Below, piece by piece: positions 50,872 through 63,712 of a stretch of 64,000 nucleotides of DNA (its first letter is position 1; every line of letters starts with the position of its first letter). The notes under the pieces are model-generated. The model ran no database searches and was not told the origin of the DNA. It saw nothing but the letters and a program-made list of their open reading frames with translations. Origin of the DNA: Verticillium longisporum. Its lineage: Eukaryota > Ascomycota > Sordariomycetes > Glomerellales > Plectosphaerellaceae. Position numbers and translations under genes: made by a program. The stretch is from assembly GCA_019188255.1 (NCBI GenBank), contig JAETXT010000003.1, forward strand, positions 2,480,001 to 2,544,000, given 5' to 3'.

Positions 50872-51629
50872 AGGGGAGATGCGTACTTAGAGGTCAATAC
50901 TTGGAAGCCGGAACTCGGCGCTTGGCATCGTCCATATGAGTTTACAAGCTCCCCGGGATTGGGAGAGATAGGGGTCAGGATGGTCTGATGGCGTAGGTTT
51001 CCGGTCCGCGTTGAGCACTTTGCCAACCGGTGCCTGGCGTGTCTGGCGTTTGTGCACTAAGCAGAATTCTATATGTATAGGTCGGAAGACGTTTTACGCA
51101 TCCCATATCCGATGCTCGCCGCCCACAAGCAAGTGAGCAGATTGTTCGAGAGGTGTCTGTGATGGCCTGATCTTTCCGAGTTACTCGTCCCAACCGTCAA
51201 AGTCTTTGGGTGAGAGCAACTGCGTCGAAAAGTTTAACACGAACCATGTTGCTAGCGAGCTGTCATGTTTTATGCTTATCGGCGCTTAGGTCGTGACGAG
51301 ACGCTGATCACATGGGGCCATGAGTGCCAACAAATTCCACGAGGGTACCAGTATCCGCCTCTTACATTCGAGGACGCGTAACGTTACGGGGTCCGGGAGT
51401 CTCTTGACATTGAAAGTCGCCGTCTCAATGGCCGAGAGGGTGAAACGATCTGAGGCCAGAAAGGGGCTGAGGCCGGCGCGGGGCGTCTGCGGCTCTTTGC
51501 TAGGGCCGATGAGGCTTGAAGTCTATCGTCGGCGCATCTCGATGAATAGTAGAATGACGAGGTTTGCTTACAGACGTACCAGTATAAAGATACCTGTTGA
51601 AGCAGAAAGGGCTACTGAGTCCGCTTACA
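50872..51629. other. Intergenic region
   Basis: 758 bp; no gene recognised. A 106-codon frame at 51320-51640 has no features. Confidence 0.55.
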
Positions 51630-54076
51630 ATGCAAAATAAGAGATGGGCTAACACAATGAAGAACTCTAACATCTCCAGGGAAGCCTCCGACATGTTCCA
51701 GCGAGGCCTACCTCATGAGAATCCGCCCGTCCCACCTGTTCCCGCCAATACCCCAACTGACTTCCCAGACCTTGGTTCACTGTCTCCGACGAAGGATCTC
51801 AGCTCTGAGACAGGCGGACTGGCCTCGGTGCCTGACGCAATTTGTCACATGCGGGCTATAACACTCCCCAGCATGTCTTCCGGGCCTCATACAGATCCTC
51901 CAACATCAGGTTGGTGCCAGGCAGAAAGCGATAGGCATACTCTACATCGGGCGTCGACCTGGGCATCCTCTGACACAAGAGTCGCAACAACAGACGCACC
52001 AGTTTCGTCGCCCGCAGCGATGAGATGCTGGAAACGACCGGCAGTGCTACTCTGTTTCTTCTATCTTGTTGGTCTGAGCACAACATTGAGCCACATCGTG
52101 TACTACATCCATCTGAGCGGGACTGTTGCTGGTGATGGCTATCGTCAACAGAGCAACATCCGGTATTCACACTCTTCTGTACCCCGATGCAGCCTGATGC
52201 TTACACTATTCTAGCATCGGGACGGCGTTGGCTGTTCTCACGCAATTCTCCTTCGTCACGGCCGTCTGGCTCTGTTATACACAGTGTCTCTGGCGTAACC
52301 TTCAACGCAAACCGATGAGCCCTCGGGCTCTCAACGCGGCCTTCGGAGCCAACGAGTCGATTTTGTCTCTCGCCAATACAGAAATGCTGCGCAGATTCAA
52401 GCTCGGGTCCGTCCTCGCTCTGCTGGCCTGGTGTCTCCTCCTCCCAGCCTTCTTCACGCCATCGACGCTGTACATCCTTCCCAGTACCAGGCGGTCCGTG
52501 GTAGACCAAATGGTCCCCCAACTCGCCATCTCAAACAGTTCAGATGGCCACCGGTTCGCATACAGCCCCCCGACGCAGAGGAACGTGACGTACCTTGCGG
52601 CCGACGAGCCCCGCACCTTCGCCGGCCCCCGAACCGCCCTGAGCCTCGTGTCGACAGCCGCCTCAGCCCTCGGGGAGATCCTCCCGCTGCCCGCCCCGCA
52701 TGAGCACTCGAGTTACAACACGACCTTCTTCGGCCCTGCTGTCCGGTGCGGCCCCGCCAATGCGAGCGCAGAGGCCCTCATCGACGACTTTCTCCAGCAG
52801 AAGATGGCCCAACCGCTCGGTTCCGCCCGCGAGGCCGACAACGCCTACTACGCCTTTGTGCCCGTCCGCGTCAACGGCACGCTCGCGCCCGTGTCGAAAC
52901 CGCGTGACAGGGCGCCCAGCAACGCAACGAACGAGGTCTGGATCAGCTTGTCGCGTTACGTCGACGACGACGACGGCGGCGGCGGGGGATCGCCGCGGCA
53001 GGGCGGGCTCCGGCCCCGCGCGAGGCAGCGGCTCGTTTGCGAGCTGTGGAACGCGAGCTACCACATCGCCGTGTCGTGGGACCACGGGGTACAGAGCGTC
53101 CGCGGAAGCTCGCTTCCGCTGGGACGCGTTGGGTTTCCCGCGGCCGGCGAGGCGGTGGCGGCGACGGATATGGCGAAGCATGCCTATTCTGCGTTCATGT
53201 GGGTCATCACGGACCAGGTCGTGGGTTCTCTGTCGTGGTACGAAGACGCAACGCAGGAGCAGCGGGAGCGGGAGCGGACGCCCCAGAACAACAAGGCGTT
53301 GCTCCCCGGTTTTGAAAGGTGGTCGGACGCCAAGCCTTCCGCATCGAGTGACAAGAAGCCGCCGGCCGACAGACATCGCAGCGTGCCCGAGGTGAGCGAA
53401 GCAGGCGCCTCAGCCCCTGCGCCGGGAGCAGCGCAGTTCGGTGTCATCGACACGCAGCTGGAGCACAATGTCCTCCTCGGCTGCGACGACTTGGACGTCT
53501 TCTTCGACTTTAGCCAGCGGCTCTACAGCTTTGACACTTCGCGGCTGAAGGGTCTCAAGGAGCAGCGCCGGCGGGACAAGGCTGTGGCTGGTGGCTTGCC
53601 GCTTGGTGAACTCATCCAGCAGCTGGCCTTTAACGTGACTATTAGCTTGCTGCACAATGAGCTTTTGACGTGAGTTTGAGGGCCGATCCTCCCCATGTTA
53701 GTTGCAACGCAACATGCGAAACCGCTGACACAAAAGCAGACAACCTGCCAAGACATCTGTAGAGATTATAGACGACGTCAACCGTTACGGATACTTAGTG
53801 TTGGGCCTTTTGATACCGTATGCGCTGGCGAACCTCTTTACTTTAGCTGTTGTTCTGTTGGGTTGTTACTCCTACTTCAAACATGGGCCTATGCCGGGGA
53901 AATCCTTCTCCGATGTGGCTCGAGTCTTGCGGGATCCGGAGGTCATGGATTCCTTGGACCAGAGGCAATGTTCGTTGAGGGTCGTCGAGGTGGAGAGGCG
54001 ACTCTCGTTTCGGTGCGATGAAAGCAGTGGCGGCAGCAGGAAAACTTCCGTCTGGTCATCGGGTGAGAAATGTTAA
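51630..54076 (+). CDS. Fungal polytopic membrane protein with a large glycosylated lumenal/extracellular domain
   Basis: No enzymatic function can be assigned. Three exons: 51630-52162, 52215-53669, 53740-54076 (introns 52 and 70 nt), 774 residues. Membrane helices are seen in exon 1 (AVLLCFFYLVGLSTTLSHIV), across the first splice (IGTALAVLTQFSFVTAVWL), soon after (GSVLALLAWCLLLPAFFTP) and near the C-terminus (GYLVLGLLIPYALANLFTLA). The arrangement of three early helices, a long external domain with many Asn-x-Ser/Thr sites and a late helix matches a large, poorly characterised ascomycete membrane family. The conserved block around TQYLWR-like CYTQCLWRNLQRKP also fits. The N-terminal 140 residues are polar and disordered; their exact start is uncertain. 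Confidence 0.8.
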
Positions 54077-54318
54077 CTATGACATGCGGCAGGCTGTCAC
54101 TTTGAGACAAATCATGGCCAAGAACAAGCGGATGTCTTCGCTGGAAAATCATGACATTAATTAAGTAAATATCTGGGGCAATGTGCACTGTCAAATCAGT
54201 CGCCGTGTGGGTATGCAAATCCCCCGTCTTGGTCCCCAACCTACGATCGCTCATGGTATCTCTAATTCCCTTCAACATCCATCCCATTGATAGGTTGGTT
54301 GTACAGCTTCTAGCCCTC

Positions 54319-56916
54319 TCACAGGGCATAGTTCTCCGTGTGCAAGAAGATCTCCTCAAGCTCATCATCGCCCCAGATGCCCGCCTGCAGCGACGCAACT
54401 GTGTTGGCAACGCCCACACGCATGGCAGGAGGTCCGCAGACAAAGACAGCGGTTCGTCGGCCGAGGATGCCGCGTCCGTCGGCGCCGCCTGTTGCCCACT
54501 CCTTGAGCATGTATCCCAGATCCGGCCGGCCATACTCGACGGTCCAGCCGCCGTCGATTTGGTGGGGAATTGGGAAAGCAAAACGCATCAAGTTCTTCTG
54601 GAACTCGGTCGGTGTTTGTGGGAACCCAAAGTCGAAGCCTGATGGAGGCCCGAATGTGCTTGTCGGTCTCTGCGCCGCCGCACGTGCCGCGGCCTCAGGG
54701 CTGAGCTTGCGGAGGTGAGCGAGCTCGGGAGCACGGACCGGAAGGTCGGAGCCGTCCTCATCTGCGTAGGGGCTCTCGGGTGGCGGCATGTGCGGCGAGG
54801 GTTGTGGTGGAGCGTAGTTGAAATGAGGGCCATCTTTGGTGTTGATTGGGGGAAAGTGGAAGTCGCGAGAGGCTCCCTTGTCAGTATCAGTCTTGACGTC
54901 GAGCGGGAAATCGCGGCCCTCGAGCCTTCGGAGTGAGTCCTCTTGCAATGAGTGTCTGTTCGATGGCGGACCGTTGGGTCCTGGCAGGGGATACTGGTGT
55001 GATTGTAAGTACTTTTGCTGAGGCAGGGCTGTGATTCTGTCCTCATTCTCGGCGCGGAGTTCCTGCTCGCGTGCAGGATCGCCCTGAGCCTCGGCCTGGA
55101 TGAGAGCCGAGTTGCGTTTGGATGCAACGCCGGCAACGAAGCCGTCCAACTTGTCATGGAACATGTGGCTGAGAGCGCGGGGTGCCGAGCGGTCGGCGCC
55201 GCCTCCAATCTGCTGGTGGCGGTTCCGAACCGTCGACGTAACGAAGAACTTGCAAGTGACACTGTCCGGTGGTGCCGACTCCCGGCATATTCGAAGCTCC
55301 TCGCGGAACCAGTCGAGAGACTCGAGGCGCTTGATGGCCCAGACGACGACAACCTTTCTCGTGATTGCCTTGCCGTCGCGCATACGCTTGATAAGGTTGA
55401 GGAGTTGCGACATCAATGCGGTGATGCCGCTTCCACCTGCAATCAGGATGCACGTATCGAATGCAGCGAGATCTCTTCGCATGCCGCCGTAAGGTCCATC
55501 AAGGAAGGCACGGTAAGTGTGGAAAGGCCCCTTCTCGATCGCCGTGTTAAGGACCTTGCGCGTGAAGCCACCGTAGGGCTTGAACACGACGACGCAGTCT
55601 CGGTACTGTTCTCCGTATTCGGAGGGGAAGTCCTCGCTGCACAAGGAAGAGATAGTGAAGGGGTGGTTCTCGAAGAGAGAAATGCCAGGCATGCGGAGAT
55701 AGACAAACTGCCCGGGCTTCCACCTCATCTGGGTGGGGATCGTGACCTTGATTGCGTTTTCTGCCAGAAGAGTAATGGCAGCCTCGTCACCAACCATGAA
55801 CGCCAGACGCCATGGCTTGAGCCAGTTGAGCTTGAAAGCGCGGTATATGAGACAGAAGACCCAGATGGCGACAGTGGCCCATAAATAATCCCATGAGGCC
55901 AGGTAGTTCTTGGTGTGCCAGAAGAGCAAGCCGACGTAGACCATGGCCACGGGGATGTGGAGCAGAGTGAATGCCTCATACGCAACTCTCCTGATCGGCG
56001 GCAGAGAGGCGACGCAGAGCCAGCCCAGCGGTACTAAGCAGGCGATACCGGTGCCGTAGATAACTCCGCTTCCACCTTCAAAAAGCTTCTGGAACACTTC
56101 CATGCCACCATCGTCCCAGACTGGTTGTACGTAGAAGGGGACGGTATGAACGAGTGACAAGAAGAGAACGAGATATCCAGCCCATCTGTGGAATACATTG
56201 AGGCGTTCGGGTCCGATGCCGATGACGAAGGACACAACGTTGGCCTTCATGCTCGTTGCGATGATCCAAGGCGTCAGGGCGACAGCAAGCATGCCAGCCC
56301 GAATCGCGACGGGAGGCGAACCAAACTGTATGCTCTGCCAGTAGAGTGGCTGCAGCAGGAAGCAGTAAAGAACCACGAACACCAGTGCGATGAAGACGGT
56401 CGTCAGGACAGCGAGGGATGAAAAGGTAAAAACGTGTCGCTTGATCTTGATATCAGGGATGGGTCGGTAGAAAATCCACCGAAACAGCGCCAACGTGTCA
56501 TTGATCCAGTTGACGGAGGACATGTGCTTCTGAGGGCGGAATTGCTTCTCCCCAAGGCCTTCGGTCTCGGGGAAGAAGTGCTGCGCCATCTGGCCGGTCC
56601 TCAGCGCGGTTGCTCGTTCTGGGTCGAGGGTGTACATGTCCTCGTAGTGCTGCTCGACTTCGGCCTTGTAAATGGCCTGTCGAATCTTGTCTTGCCAGAA
56701 GTGCCAGACTCGCATAAAGACGACTGTGCCAGCCAGCGCCAAAGCGAAGTATGTCCATCCTCTAGCATACTTTCAGGACTCAGTCCAAGGGTCGACGGTG
56801 TTGGCCTCTACCAGTCCGGCGGGACTGTCAGCTTCAAGCGGGATGTAGATACGCTTGTTGATATGTGATATGGTGTCAGAGGCGGCATTCGCCAGAGTGC
56901 CCAGTGGTGAGGCCAT
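54319..56916 (-). CDS. Ferric-chelate reductase / NADPH-oxidase-like flavocytochrome with an in-frame TGA
   Basis: Plasma-membrane flavocytochrome moving electrons from NADPH through FAD and haem to Fe(III) chelates. The chosen start at 56916 (MASPLGTLANAASD) gives 864 sense codons. Landmarks: first helix after KYARGWTYF, ferric-reductase transmembrane block with His pairs in HRWAGYLVLFLSLVH and LLHIPVAMVYVGLLFWH, FAD motif HPFTISS, NADPH motif IAGGSGITALMSQLL, and terminal CGPPAMRVGVAN. A disordered Pro-rich insert (about residues 590-750) splits the NADPH domain. One TGA (56773-56775) interrupts the frame between DPWTES and KYARGW. Both sides are in the same frame, so it is a nonsense change, a base error, or hidden by a doubtful 44-nt intron (GTAGAG...GAAAG). 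Initiation after it would lose the first helix. Confidence 0.88.
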
Positions 56917-59892
56917 TGTGAGGGTGGGAGCAGGGGCAAAGCGCGCTCTCGCGATGAGAGTTTGGGGGGGGGCGACTATGCGCAGGAGGTCCGAATTCGC
57001 GTCCGCATGCGATTGCAAAACAAGCTGCGGGGTGCTCAATAAGAAGTTGATGCTGAACTGTTCGACCCAGGTGTTGCCGGTCGTCGTGATGTTGCTGGTG
57101 GGCTCCCTTCGAATGTCCTTCCAGATGGGGTTCCGAGTCAAAGGACCTGAGGCGAAGTGAGGGTCTTACTCAGTCTAACTGACAGTGAAGTGACGACCTT
57201 GGTTTGACAGAGGAATACCAGACCCCTCAGCGAACAAGGCGAAACACGTCAGCGTGGGAGTAACACGGCAGGGAACGAAGGCCGGCAGTGAAACAGCGTG
57301 GAGGAACGTCGGTGGGCAGGTTTGGGGTCGGAAGACCGGATATATGGGACCAAGAGACCAGCAGCAAGCAGGGTCTAGTCAAGGAAACAGGTGAATTCGC
57401 GTGATGGCCTGTAGGTCTAAGCTCAGGGTGGCATGAGTGAGATGCAGGATGGCCATGTGGATGTGCACACTCAATGTTGCAATGTCGAATCAGCCAGTCA
57501 ATCAAAGACAGAAAGAGGTCGAGTACCAGTCGCGGGATCGTGAGGATCGAGGTGGGAGGCGCAACGCCCAGCGGCTGGCCGGACCTTAATATTGGCTGGT
57601 CGAGATTTTGGCCGGCCCCCGCTGGCAGATGTCACGCAGCCAGGCCTCGTTGTGGTGAACAAGTGAAGTGAAGCGTAGGCGCTAGAGGTGTGCGTGGGTA
57701 TGCAGGTCGTGCTGCAAGCTCTCAGCCAGGGTCTCGGCAGACCAGGTGTAATCACGGCCGAGGGCGGGAAGCGTCCACTAGGATGGGATGTGATGCTGGG
57801 CTCGCGCTTGCAGATGCTTGTCCAACGGAAGCTGCGCGAAGTGGAGGGTCGATGGCAGGTGAGCGCATTGATCGTCGAGACCAGCTAGTTGTTGGCACGT
57901 ATCGCCTTGATCAAGGATTTGTCTTGTTCAAGCGTCAACAGACTGTCTCCTTCAGCAATTGTGCATTTTGTGGGCTTGTATTCGAAATGGGTGGATCAGT
58001 AGAGAGCAAGAACATGAGACGAAGCGCGCAAAGGAAGGCGAACAAGCGGTCGACATGACAGGCCTCTTTTCTGTCCATCTATCTCTTCTCTCCGCGCAGT
58101 GTGCGGGGGAGGACCCTTTCAGGCGACCAAACGGCCGCAGGCGGCAAGGGGAATCTGCAGGCAAAGCACGTTCTGTGCACGCACGGCACACTGGGTGTTT
58201 GCTCCCCGAGCTCCGTCCAGGCCGCAGCCAAGCAATATTGGGGGCCGTGATGGGCGATCGAATGGCATGGCAGAGGACAGGCGGGCATGCAGGCGGGCGC
58301 CGTGATGTTGGTGAGGGTGGTCGTCGAGATGGCTGGGATGGCCGTCTTGATTCGCGGGGAACCTTGTCAGGTGGAGGAGCCAGGAATTCCAGTTTGGCCT
58401 AGAAGGGCGAAGGGTCGCTCGACGGGCGGCAATGCGAAGCTCGTGATTCGCCCAGGCTGTGTGTCCAGCCGTGCATCCTGCCACCGCCTCGAGCCACTGG
58501 ACGTTGGCTTTCGCGCCTTCGCCTTCTGGCTATCGGTACCTGGATGCTCCAAGCCAAATGCTCCAAGCCGAATGCTCCAAGCCAAGGGCTCAAGAAAGGC
58601 CAATTGAGGGAAGGCATTGCCCTGTTCCGACTGGTGCGTGCTGCTTGTTCGTGTTGATGGAGCCCGCGCGAGTCGTGCCTCCGCGGCTGGCTCGTTTGCT
58701 TGTCTGTTTAGTCGCAGCAGACGCAGACTGGGCCCTCGACTTGGCCAGTCTCGCAGACAATGGCAGGGGGCATGGCGCCATATCTGGCGAACCTAGGCCG
58801 GCATGGTACGCGTTGAGGAGTCTCGTCCGAATGAGGACGTTGGCGGGCAAGAAGGGAATCGTGACGATGCTTGGCTCTTGGTCTGACGAAGCAGAGATGG
58901 ACAGGCGGTTGGTGATCTGGTCGCGATTGTACCTACCATCGATGCCTGCGGCACATTGCCCGCCGACCACATCCCGGCACTAAACCCACGGAGATCAGAT
59001 TGGCCGTGGTCTTGGCGGTTCATCGCCCATCTACGGGCCGCAACGTCCTTCCACCCTTGCAAGTCCGTTGGTGATAGCTGTTGACGATTCCGCATCAATG
59101 CCAGGACCAACAATCGACTCGACCTTAGGCCGAGAATGGCGACCGCGAAGACCGATGATCGAGGATAGTGGCTCCGGGACATGTCCACTTGACTGTGACC
59201 TCGAACTGCTGTGGCCTCGCTTCGTACCCCAAAGGACCTGCTGACCGGTCTCATGAAGTACATGGTTGGTGCACCATTCAGGCTTGACTGCGGCGTGCTG
59301 CCGTGTTCGACGGGGTTGCACACGCTCTTCATTTGTCCATGGGTCATGTTCGTCGCCACTGTGCTGACCACAATGCAACATGTCTGCCATTCTACCAGGC
59401 GTGTTCATCCCAGCTAGTAGCGGTCTGAACTTGGTACACAATCTGGCAGTCAACCAGTACACCATCTTTTCTGCAGTGTACTGTAAGCAGAAGTGTCGTT
59501 CACGAATCGCATTTCCCTTCTCACACAATCGGTAGAAGAATTGGTGACGCAGGTTTGTTAGAGGAGCGATTGAAAAGCACCTAGACAAGCTGGTGATGAG
59601 GGGGGGAAGAAGGTAATACTCCCTGGGCATGTTCCTTCTTAGAGATGGATGACGAGGCTGAGCAAACTCAAATTTTATCTACGCTGATTGGCCGCTTGTA
59701 GCATGCCCCGCACAAAGTACTCTACGAGGCTGAGCTGGCTCTCAAAAAATCGAAGCAGTTGCCAGGACCAAAAATCCACCCGTCTTTCACTTGCTTCACT
59801 GTCCAAATCCACACCTTCGCGCTGTAGAATCCGAATCTCAATCAATCCGTTAGCCCCTATACATATCGCACAACACACTTGGTCAGATTGCG
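56917..59892. promoter_or_regulatory. Long divergent intergenic region ferric reductase / RRP43
   Basis: About 3 kb. No supported gene; frames of 120-200 codons on both strands overlap and lack motifs. A three-copy 14-bp tandem repeat lies at 58544-58585. No clear GATA-type iron-regulator cluster could be established by eye. Confidence 0.5.
58544..58585 (+). repeat. 14-bp tandem repeat, three copies
   Basis: ATGCTCCAAGCCAA repeated three times with one substitution in the middle copy. Confidence 0.85.
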
Positions 59893-60903
59893 ATGGCCAC
59901 GCCCCAAGGTCTCCCCCGCGAGACCTTCGCCAAACTCTCCCCCCACCCATACCTTCTCGCCAATCTTCAGACTCCCCAAGCGGCAGGCGCAACGACACCG
60001 ACGCGCAGTAACGGTCGGGCGCCCCACGAAGCTCGCACTCCCAACATCAACACGTCTACTCTGACCCACGCTCACGGCAGCGCCCTTGTCCGGATCGGCG
60101 ACAACACAGTCATCTGTGGCATCCGCGGCGAGATCCTCCCGACCGCCAACATCCCCAACTATCGTGCTTCCATCCGCGACAGTGACGATGGTGGTCGTGC
60201 CGAGCTCCGAGACTACGACCTCCTCGTTCCCAACATTGAGCTGGCTACCGGCTCCGCACCCCAATTCCTGCCCGGTGTGCCCCCGACGAACCTCGCCCAG
60301 ACTTTGAGCACCCGTGTCTTCTCGCTCCTTCACTCCTCTGGCCTCGTCAACGCTGACGACCTGAGGATATGGCACGCTCGCCCAGCCGAGAACACAGGCT
60401 ACAGCGCCGCAGATGACGAAGACGATGACATGGGCGAGCTGGAGGCCGGCGAGAGGGTCGTCATCGCGTACTGGGTGCTCTACATCGACATATACTTCAT
60501 CTCGTTCGACGGCAACCCGTTTGACGCCGCCTGGGCCGCTATGCTAGCTGCACTGCGGAATACAAAGCTGCCTGCGGCACGGTGGGATCAGGACCGCGAG
60601 ATTGTCGTCTGCTCGCGCGCAGAGCAGAAGCCTCTGACACTGTCAGGCTTCCCCATTGCCACTTCGGCTGCCGTCTTCCAAGGCAAAGAGCCCGGCTGCT
60701 TCTGGACACTGGTGGACCCGGACCGCTTGGAGGAAACTCTGTGCCGCGAGAATTTGACGGTTGTCGTGGACAAGAACGGCGGCGAGACGAAGCTCCTCTC
60801 AGTGTCCAAGCACGGCGGCACAACGTTACAGCCGAAGCTTGTCGGAGAGTTTGTGGCTGTCGCAGAGAGGCGGTGGGACGAGTTCCGTCGTGTGATGACC
60901 TGA
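59893..60903 (+). CDS. RRP43: Exosome core subunit Rrp43 (RNase PH-like)
   Basis: Catalytically inactive RNase PH-fold subunit of the nine-member exosome ring, for 3'-5' RNA processing in nucleus and cytoplasm. It is a single exon of 336 residues. The start at 59893 gives the family N-terminus (PRETFAKLSPHPYLLANL). Then come GSALVRIGDNTVICGIRGEI, a strand-rich core with DYDLLVPNIELATGSAP, GVPPTNLAQTLSTRVFSLL, YWVLYIDIYFISFDGNPFDA and AAMLAALRNTKLPAARW, and a C-terminal FPIATSAAVFQGK to LTVVVDKNGG segment. Similarity is to Rrp43/EXOSC8 rather than Rrp42 or Rrp45, judged from overall pattern. Confidence 0.9.
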   Translation: MATPQGLPRETFAKLSPHPYLLANLQTPQAAGATTPTRSNGRAPHEARTPNINTSTLTHAHGSALVRIGDNTVICGIRGEILPTANIPNYRASIRDSDDGGRAELRDYDLLVPNIELATGSAPQFLPGVPPTNLAQTLSTRVFSLLHSSGLVNADDLRIWHARPAENTGYSAADDEDDDMGELEAGERVVIAYWVLYIDIYFISFDGNPFDAAWAAMLAALRNTKLPAARWDQDREIVVCSRAEQKPLTLSGFPIATSAAVFQGKEPGCFWTLVDPDRLEETLCRENLTVVVDKNGGETKLLSVSKHGGTTLQPKLVGEFVAVAERRWDEFRRVMT

Positions 60904-61367
60904 GCATCATGATACCCCAATAAACAATTTCAAAACGAGGACGCACGTGAATAGCATCATGACACATTAATGCCGTGATTTGCAAGACATCACAAGAGCG
61001 ACGAGATGTATTCCTCACATCGAGCTACCGTATCAGACGTTATTCTAGGCAGCAGATACTGGAGGAAGAAAGCAGTTTGTCTTCCGCCCAGCGTGGATCG
61101 CCTAATGAAAGACGTCGTATCCTGCCCTCGAGTCTTGTGGACAACTTGCGGTGGATGCTGAGCGGTTATTTCAGAAGAGGAAAAGAGCAAAGCACCGAAT
61201 TTCGTAACGACGAGAATTTGAGGCTCGGGCTCTACGGTGTTTGAACACAGTGCACACGGTACACACTCCACCATCAGTTCTCCACTTCTCTCGCAGCCGA
61301 ACTTGCCATCAATTTCTGCTTCGAGGTCAACCTCTCCCTCCTGTTTTCTTCCTTCATACCTCACACC
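60904..61367. other. Intergenic, RRP43 to the Rab escort gene
   Basis: 464 bp, 3' flank and promoter; nothing else seen. Confidence 0.6.
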
Positions 61368-63181
61368 ATGGAGTCCCTCGCAGAGACCGTCTGGGACGTC
61401 GTCATCTGCGGCACGGGGCTGCAGCAGTCCCTCCTTGCCTTGTAAGTTCCTGAGCTCTCCAACTACCACCCGCATCGTCATCAAGGCGACCTGACCTGAC
61501 TGACTGACCCAGTCCTGGCGGTTCCTGAAGAGCTCTTTCGCGCTCGGGCAAGCAGATATTGCATCTCGATCCCAACGAGTACTACGGAGGCAATGAGGCG
61601 GCTCTCACCCTCCAAGAGGCAGAAGCGTGGATAGAGCAGCTACAAAAGCAGCAGCCTGCCGCCGAAGCGCCCATATTCTCCTCCGCGTCCGCGTCACGGC
61701 AGGCAGAGGCCGGGAGGCCCCTCTCCTTCTCCCCCACCTACTGTCTAGCCCTCGCCCCCTTCATCATTCACACCCGGTCCACTCTGCTCTCGCAGCTTGT
61801 CTCGTCCCGGGCCCACCGCCAGCTCGAGTTTCTCGCCGTCGGCGCCTTCCACGTTTATCGGCCAGGCGACGACAGTTCTGGCGGCGTGCCTCTGCTAACC
61901 CCCATCCCTTCGACGCGAGAGGCCATCTTCGCCAGCACAGCCATTCAGCCACGGCCCAAGCGTGCGCTTATGAAGTTTCTCCGCTTCGTGCTTGACCACG
62001 ATGCCCCTGCCCAACAGGAGAAGTGGCAGTCCCGAGCCGACGATCCCCTCGCCGCGTTCCTCGAGGACGAGTTCAAGCTGGACGCTGAGCTGCGCACCCT
62101 GATCCTGGCCCTCACCCTCTCTCTGGATGGAGCCATCAAGGTCCAAGACGGCCTCGTTGCAATCGAGCGACATTTGACTTCCATGGGCATGTTCGGTCCC
62201 GGCTTCGCTGCCGTGTATCCCAAGTGGGGCGGCGGAAGCGAGATCGCGCAGGTTGGATGCAGGGCTTGCGCCGTCGGCGGCGGCGTGTACATGCTGGGCA
62301 CTGGTGTCAAGAGCACACGTCCCTTGCAGGCTGATGAAGATGGCGCTCAGTTCGAGGAGGCGCTCCGCACGGGAGATGTGAAGGTCAAGACCAAGATGCT
62401 ACTCCGCAGCGAACATGCAGCGGCGGCGGAAGGGCGGGACACCAGGGTAGCCCGGCTCGTCGCAGTCATCAACTCGCCGCTTGCCTCTCTATTCGAACCC
62501 ATCATGGAGGGCGGGCCCAACCCCGCCGTGGCCGTCATCGCCATGCCTGCTGGCTCCGTGAACGATAGCGACGGCCAGCCGGCGCAGTATCCCGTTTACA
62601 TCTTCGCCCATTCGAGCGAAACGGGTGAATGCCCCTCAGGACAAAGTAAGCAATTTCCCCACTTTCACCTCCAACACATCTCTGCATCATGATGATTTTT
62701 TATAATCAAACTTATCCACATTGGCTGAGCGCTGCTTTGACGTCAACGATTACTGTTCTGTCTGATCTATTGCACTTTCACACTCGTTATTCGCCAGTTC
62801 TTCACCTACGATCCAGGCTAACCAGTGTTACAAGGCGTCCTCTACTTCACCACACTCGCAGCAATAAACGCTTCCGCCATTCTTGACTGCGCGCTTTCCT
62901 CCCTCCTCGCTGCCTTTTCAGGACCAGAGGCAGCCCAGGAACTCTCGTCGATCTACCAGCTTCGATATGAGCAGGCTCACAGTAGCCAGAGCTCCACGAC
63001 GGATGAAGAGGGCTTGGTACTCTTGCCAACGCTGCCGCTTGACTTGGCGTTCACAGACTCTACTTTGAAGCCAGTCGAAGCGGCGTGGGCCAAGATCATG
63101 GCGTCTGCGGCTGGGCAAGATGAACCTATTGAGTACATGAAGTTTGAGGATCGTGAGGGCGTTGGCGAAGACGAAGACTAA
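61368..63181 (+). CDS. MRS6: Rab escort protein (GDI/REP superfamily)
   Basis: Presents Rab GTPases to geranylgeranyl transferase II and delivers them to membranes. Exons 61368-61441, 61531-62645 and 62835-63181 give 511 residues. The N-terminal dinucleotide-fold signature is assembled across the first splice (WDVVICGTGLQQSLLALAL then SRSGKQILHLDPNEYYGGN). The GDI-family blocks follow: RPKRALMKFLRFVLDHD, DDPLAAFLEDEFKL and FGPGFAAVYPKWGGGSEIAQ, then GCRACAVGGGVYMLGTGV. Both introns (89 and 189 nt) use AAG acceptors when phase is enforced. Gln-Ser-Val-Leu-Tyr-Phe across the second junction fits the family. The acidic C-terminus (GVGEDED) is typical of REP rather than GDI. Confidence 0.92.
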
Positions 63182-63712
63182 GTCGGCCGAGTCCTGCTAG
63201 CGATTGTATGAAGTCATGAGCAAGAATACTTAATTGATAATGAATCACACACTTGCATGTTAATTGTGACCATCTTCAGATTGACTCATCTGAAACCATG
63301 TGATACGAAAACGCCTTGAGCAAATCCCTAGATGAGCGATCAAACCCCCGAACCTTGAAACCATCGCAACGAATTCCCAGCCTAGGCGCGTCGACCCCAA
63401 TATCATCAGAAACCCCAAGTCGCATCTGAAAAGAACATCTTCGCCATCCTGTCTGCGTTCTTCGTCAATGGACCCGACCAAAAACCGAACCCCGAGTTCT
63501 GCCCTCCTGATATCATGTCAAATACACCCCTAACTCCTTTTGCCAGTCGAAAATTCAGCCCAAGAGTTGATAATGAATGCCGTGTTATTGTTGCCGTCGT
63601 AGTGTTGCCGGCGCTGTACCCGTAAAAACCGAGTTAGAGACCATCCGCCCATTCAACCCTCAGAGGTGCCCAGAGATAGAATGACTTACGAGACAAATTC
63701 TTTGCTTCCGGC
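63182..63712. other. Convergent intergenic region
   Basis: 531 bp between Rab escort and kleisin 3' ends; no gene seen. Confidence 0.6.

Noticed and set aside
56730..56800. Selenocysteine at the ferric reductase TGA
   Set aside because: Most fungi, including characterised ascomycetes, lack the selenocysteine machinery, and the family has no Sec at this place.
58459..58983. 174-codon plus-strand frame over the 14-bp repeat
   Set aside because: Overlaps equally long opposite-strand frames, with no motif.
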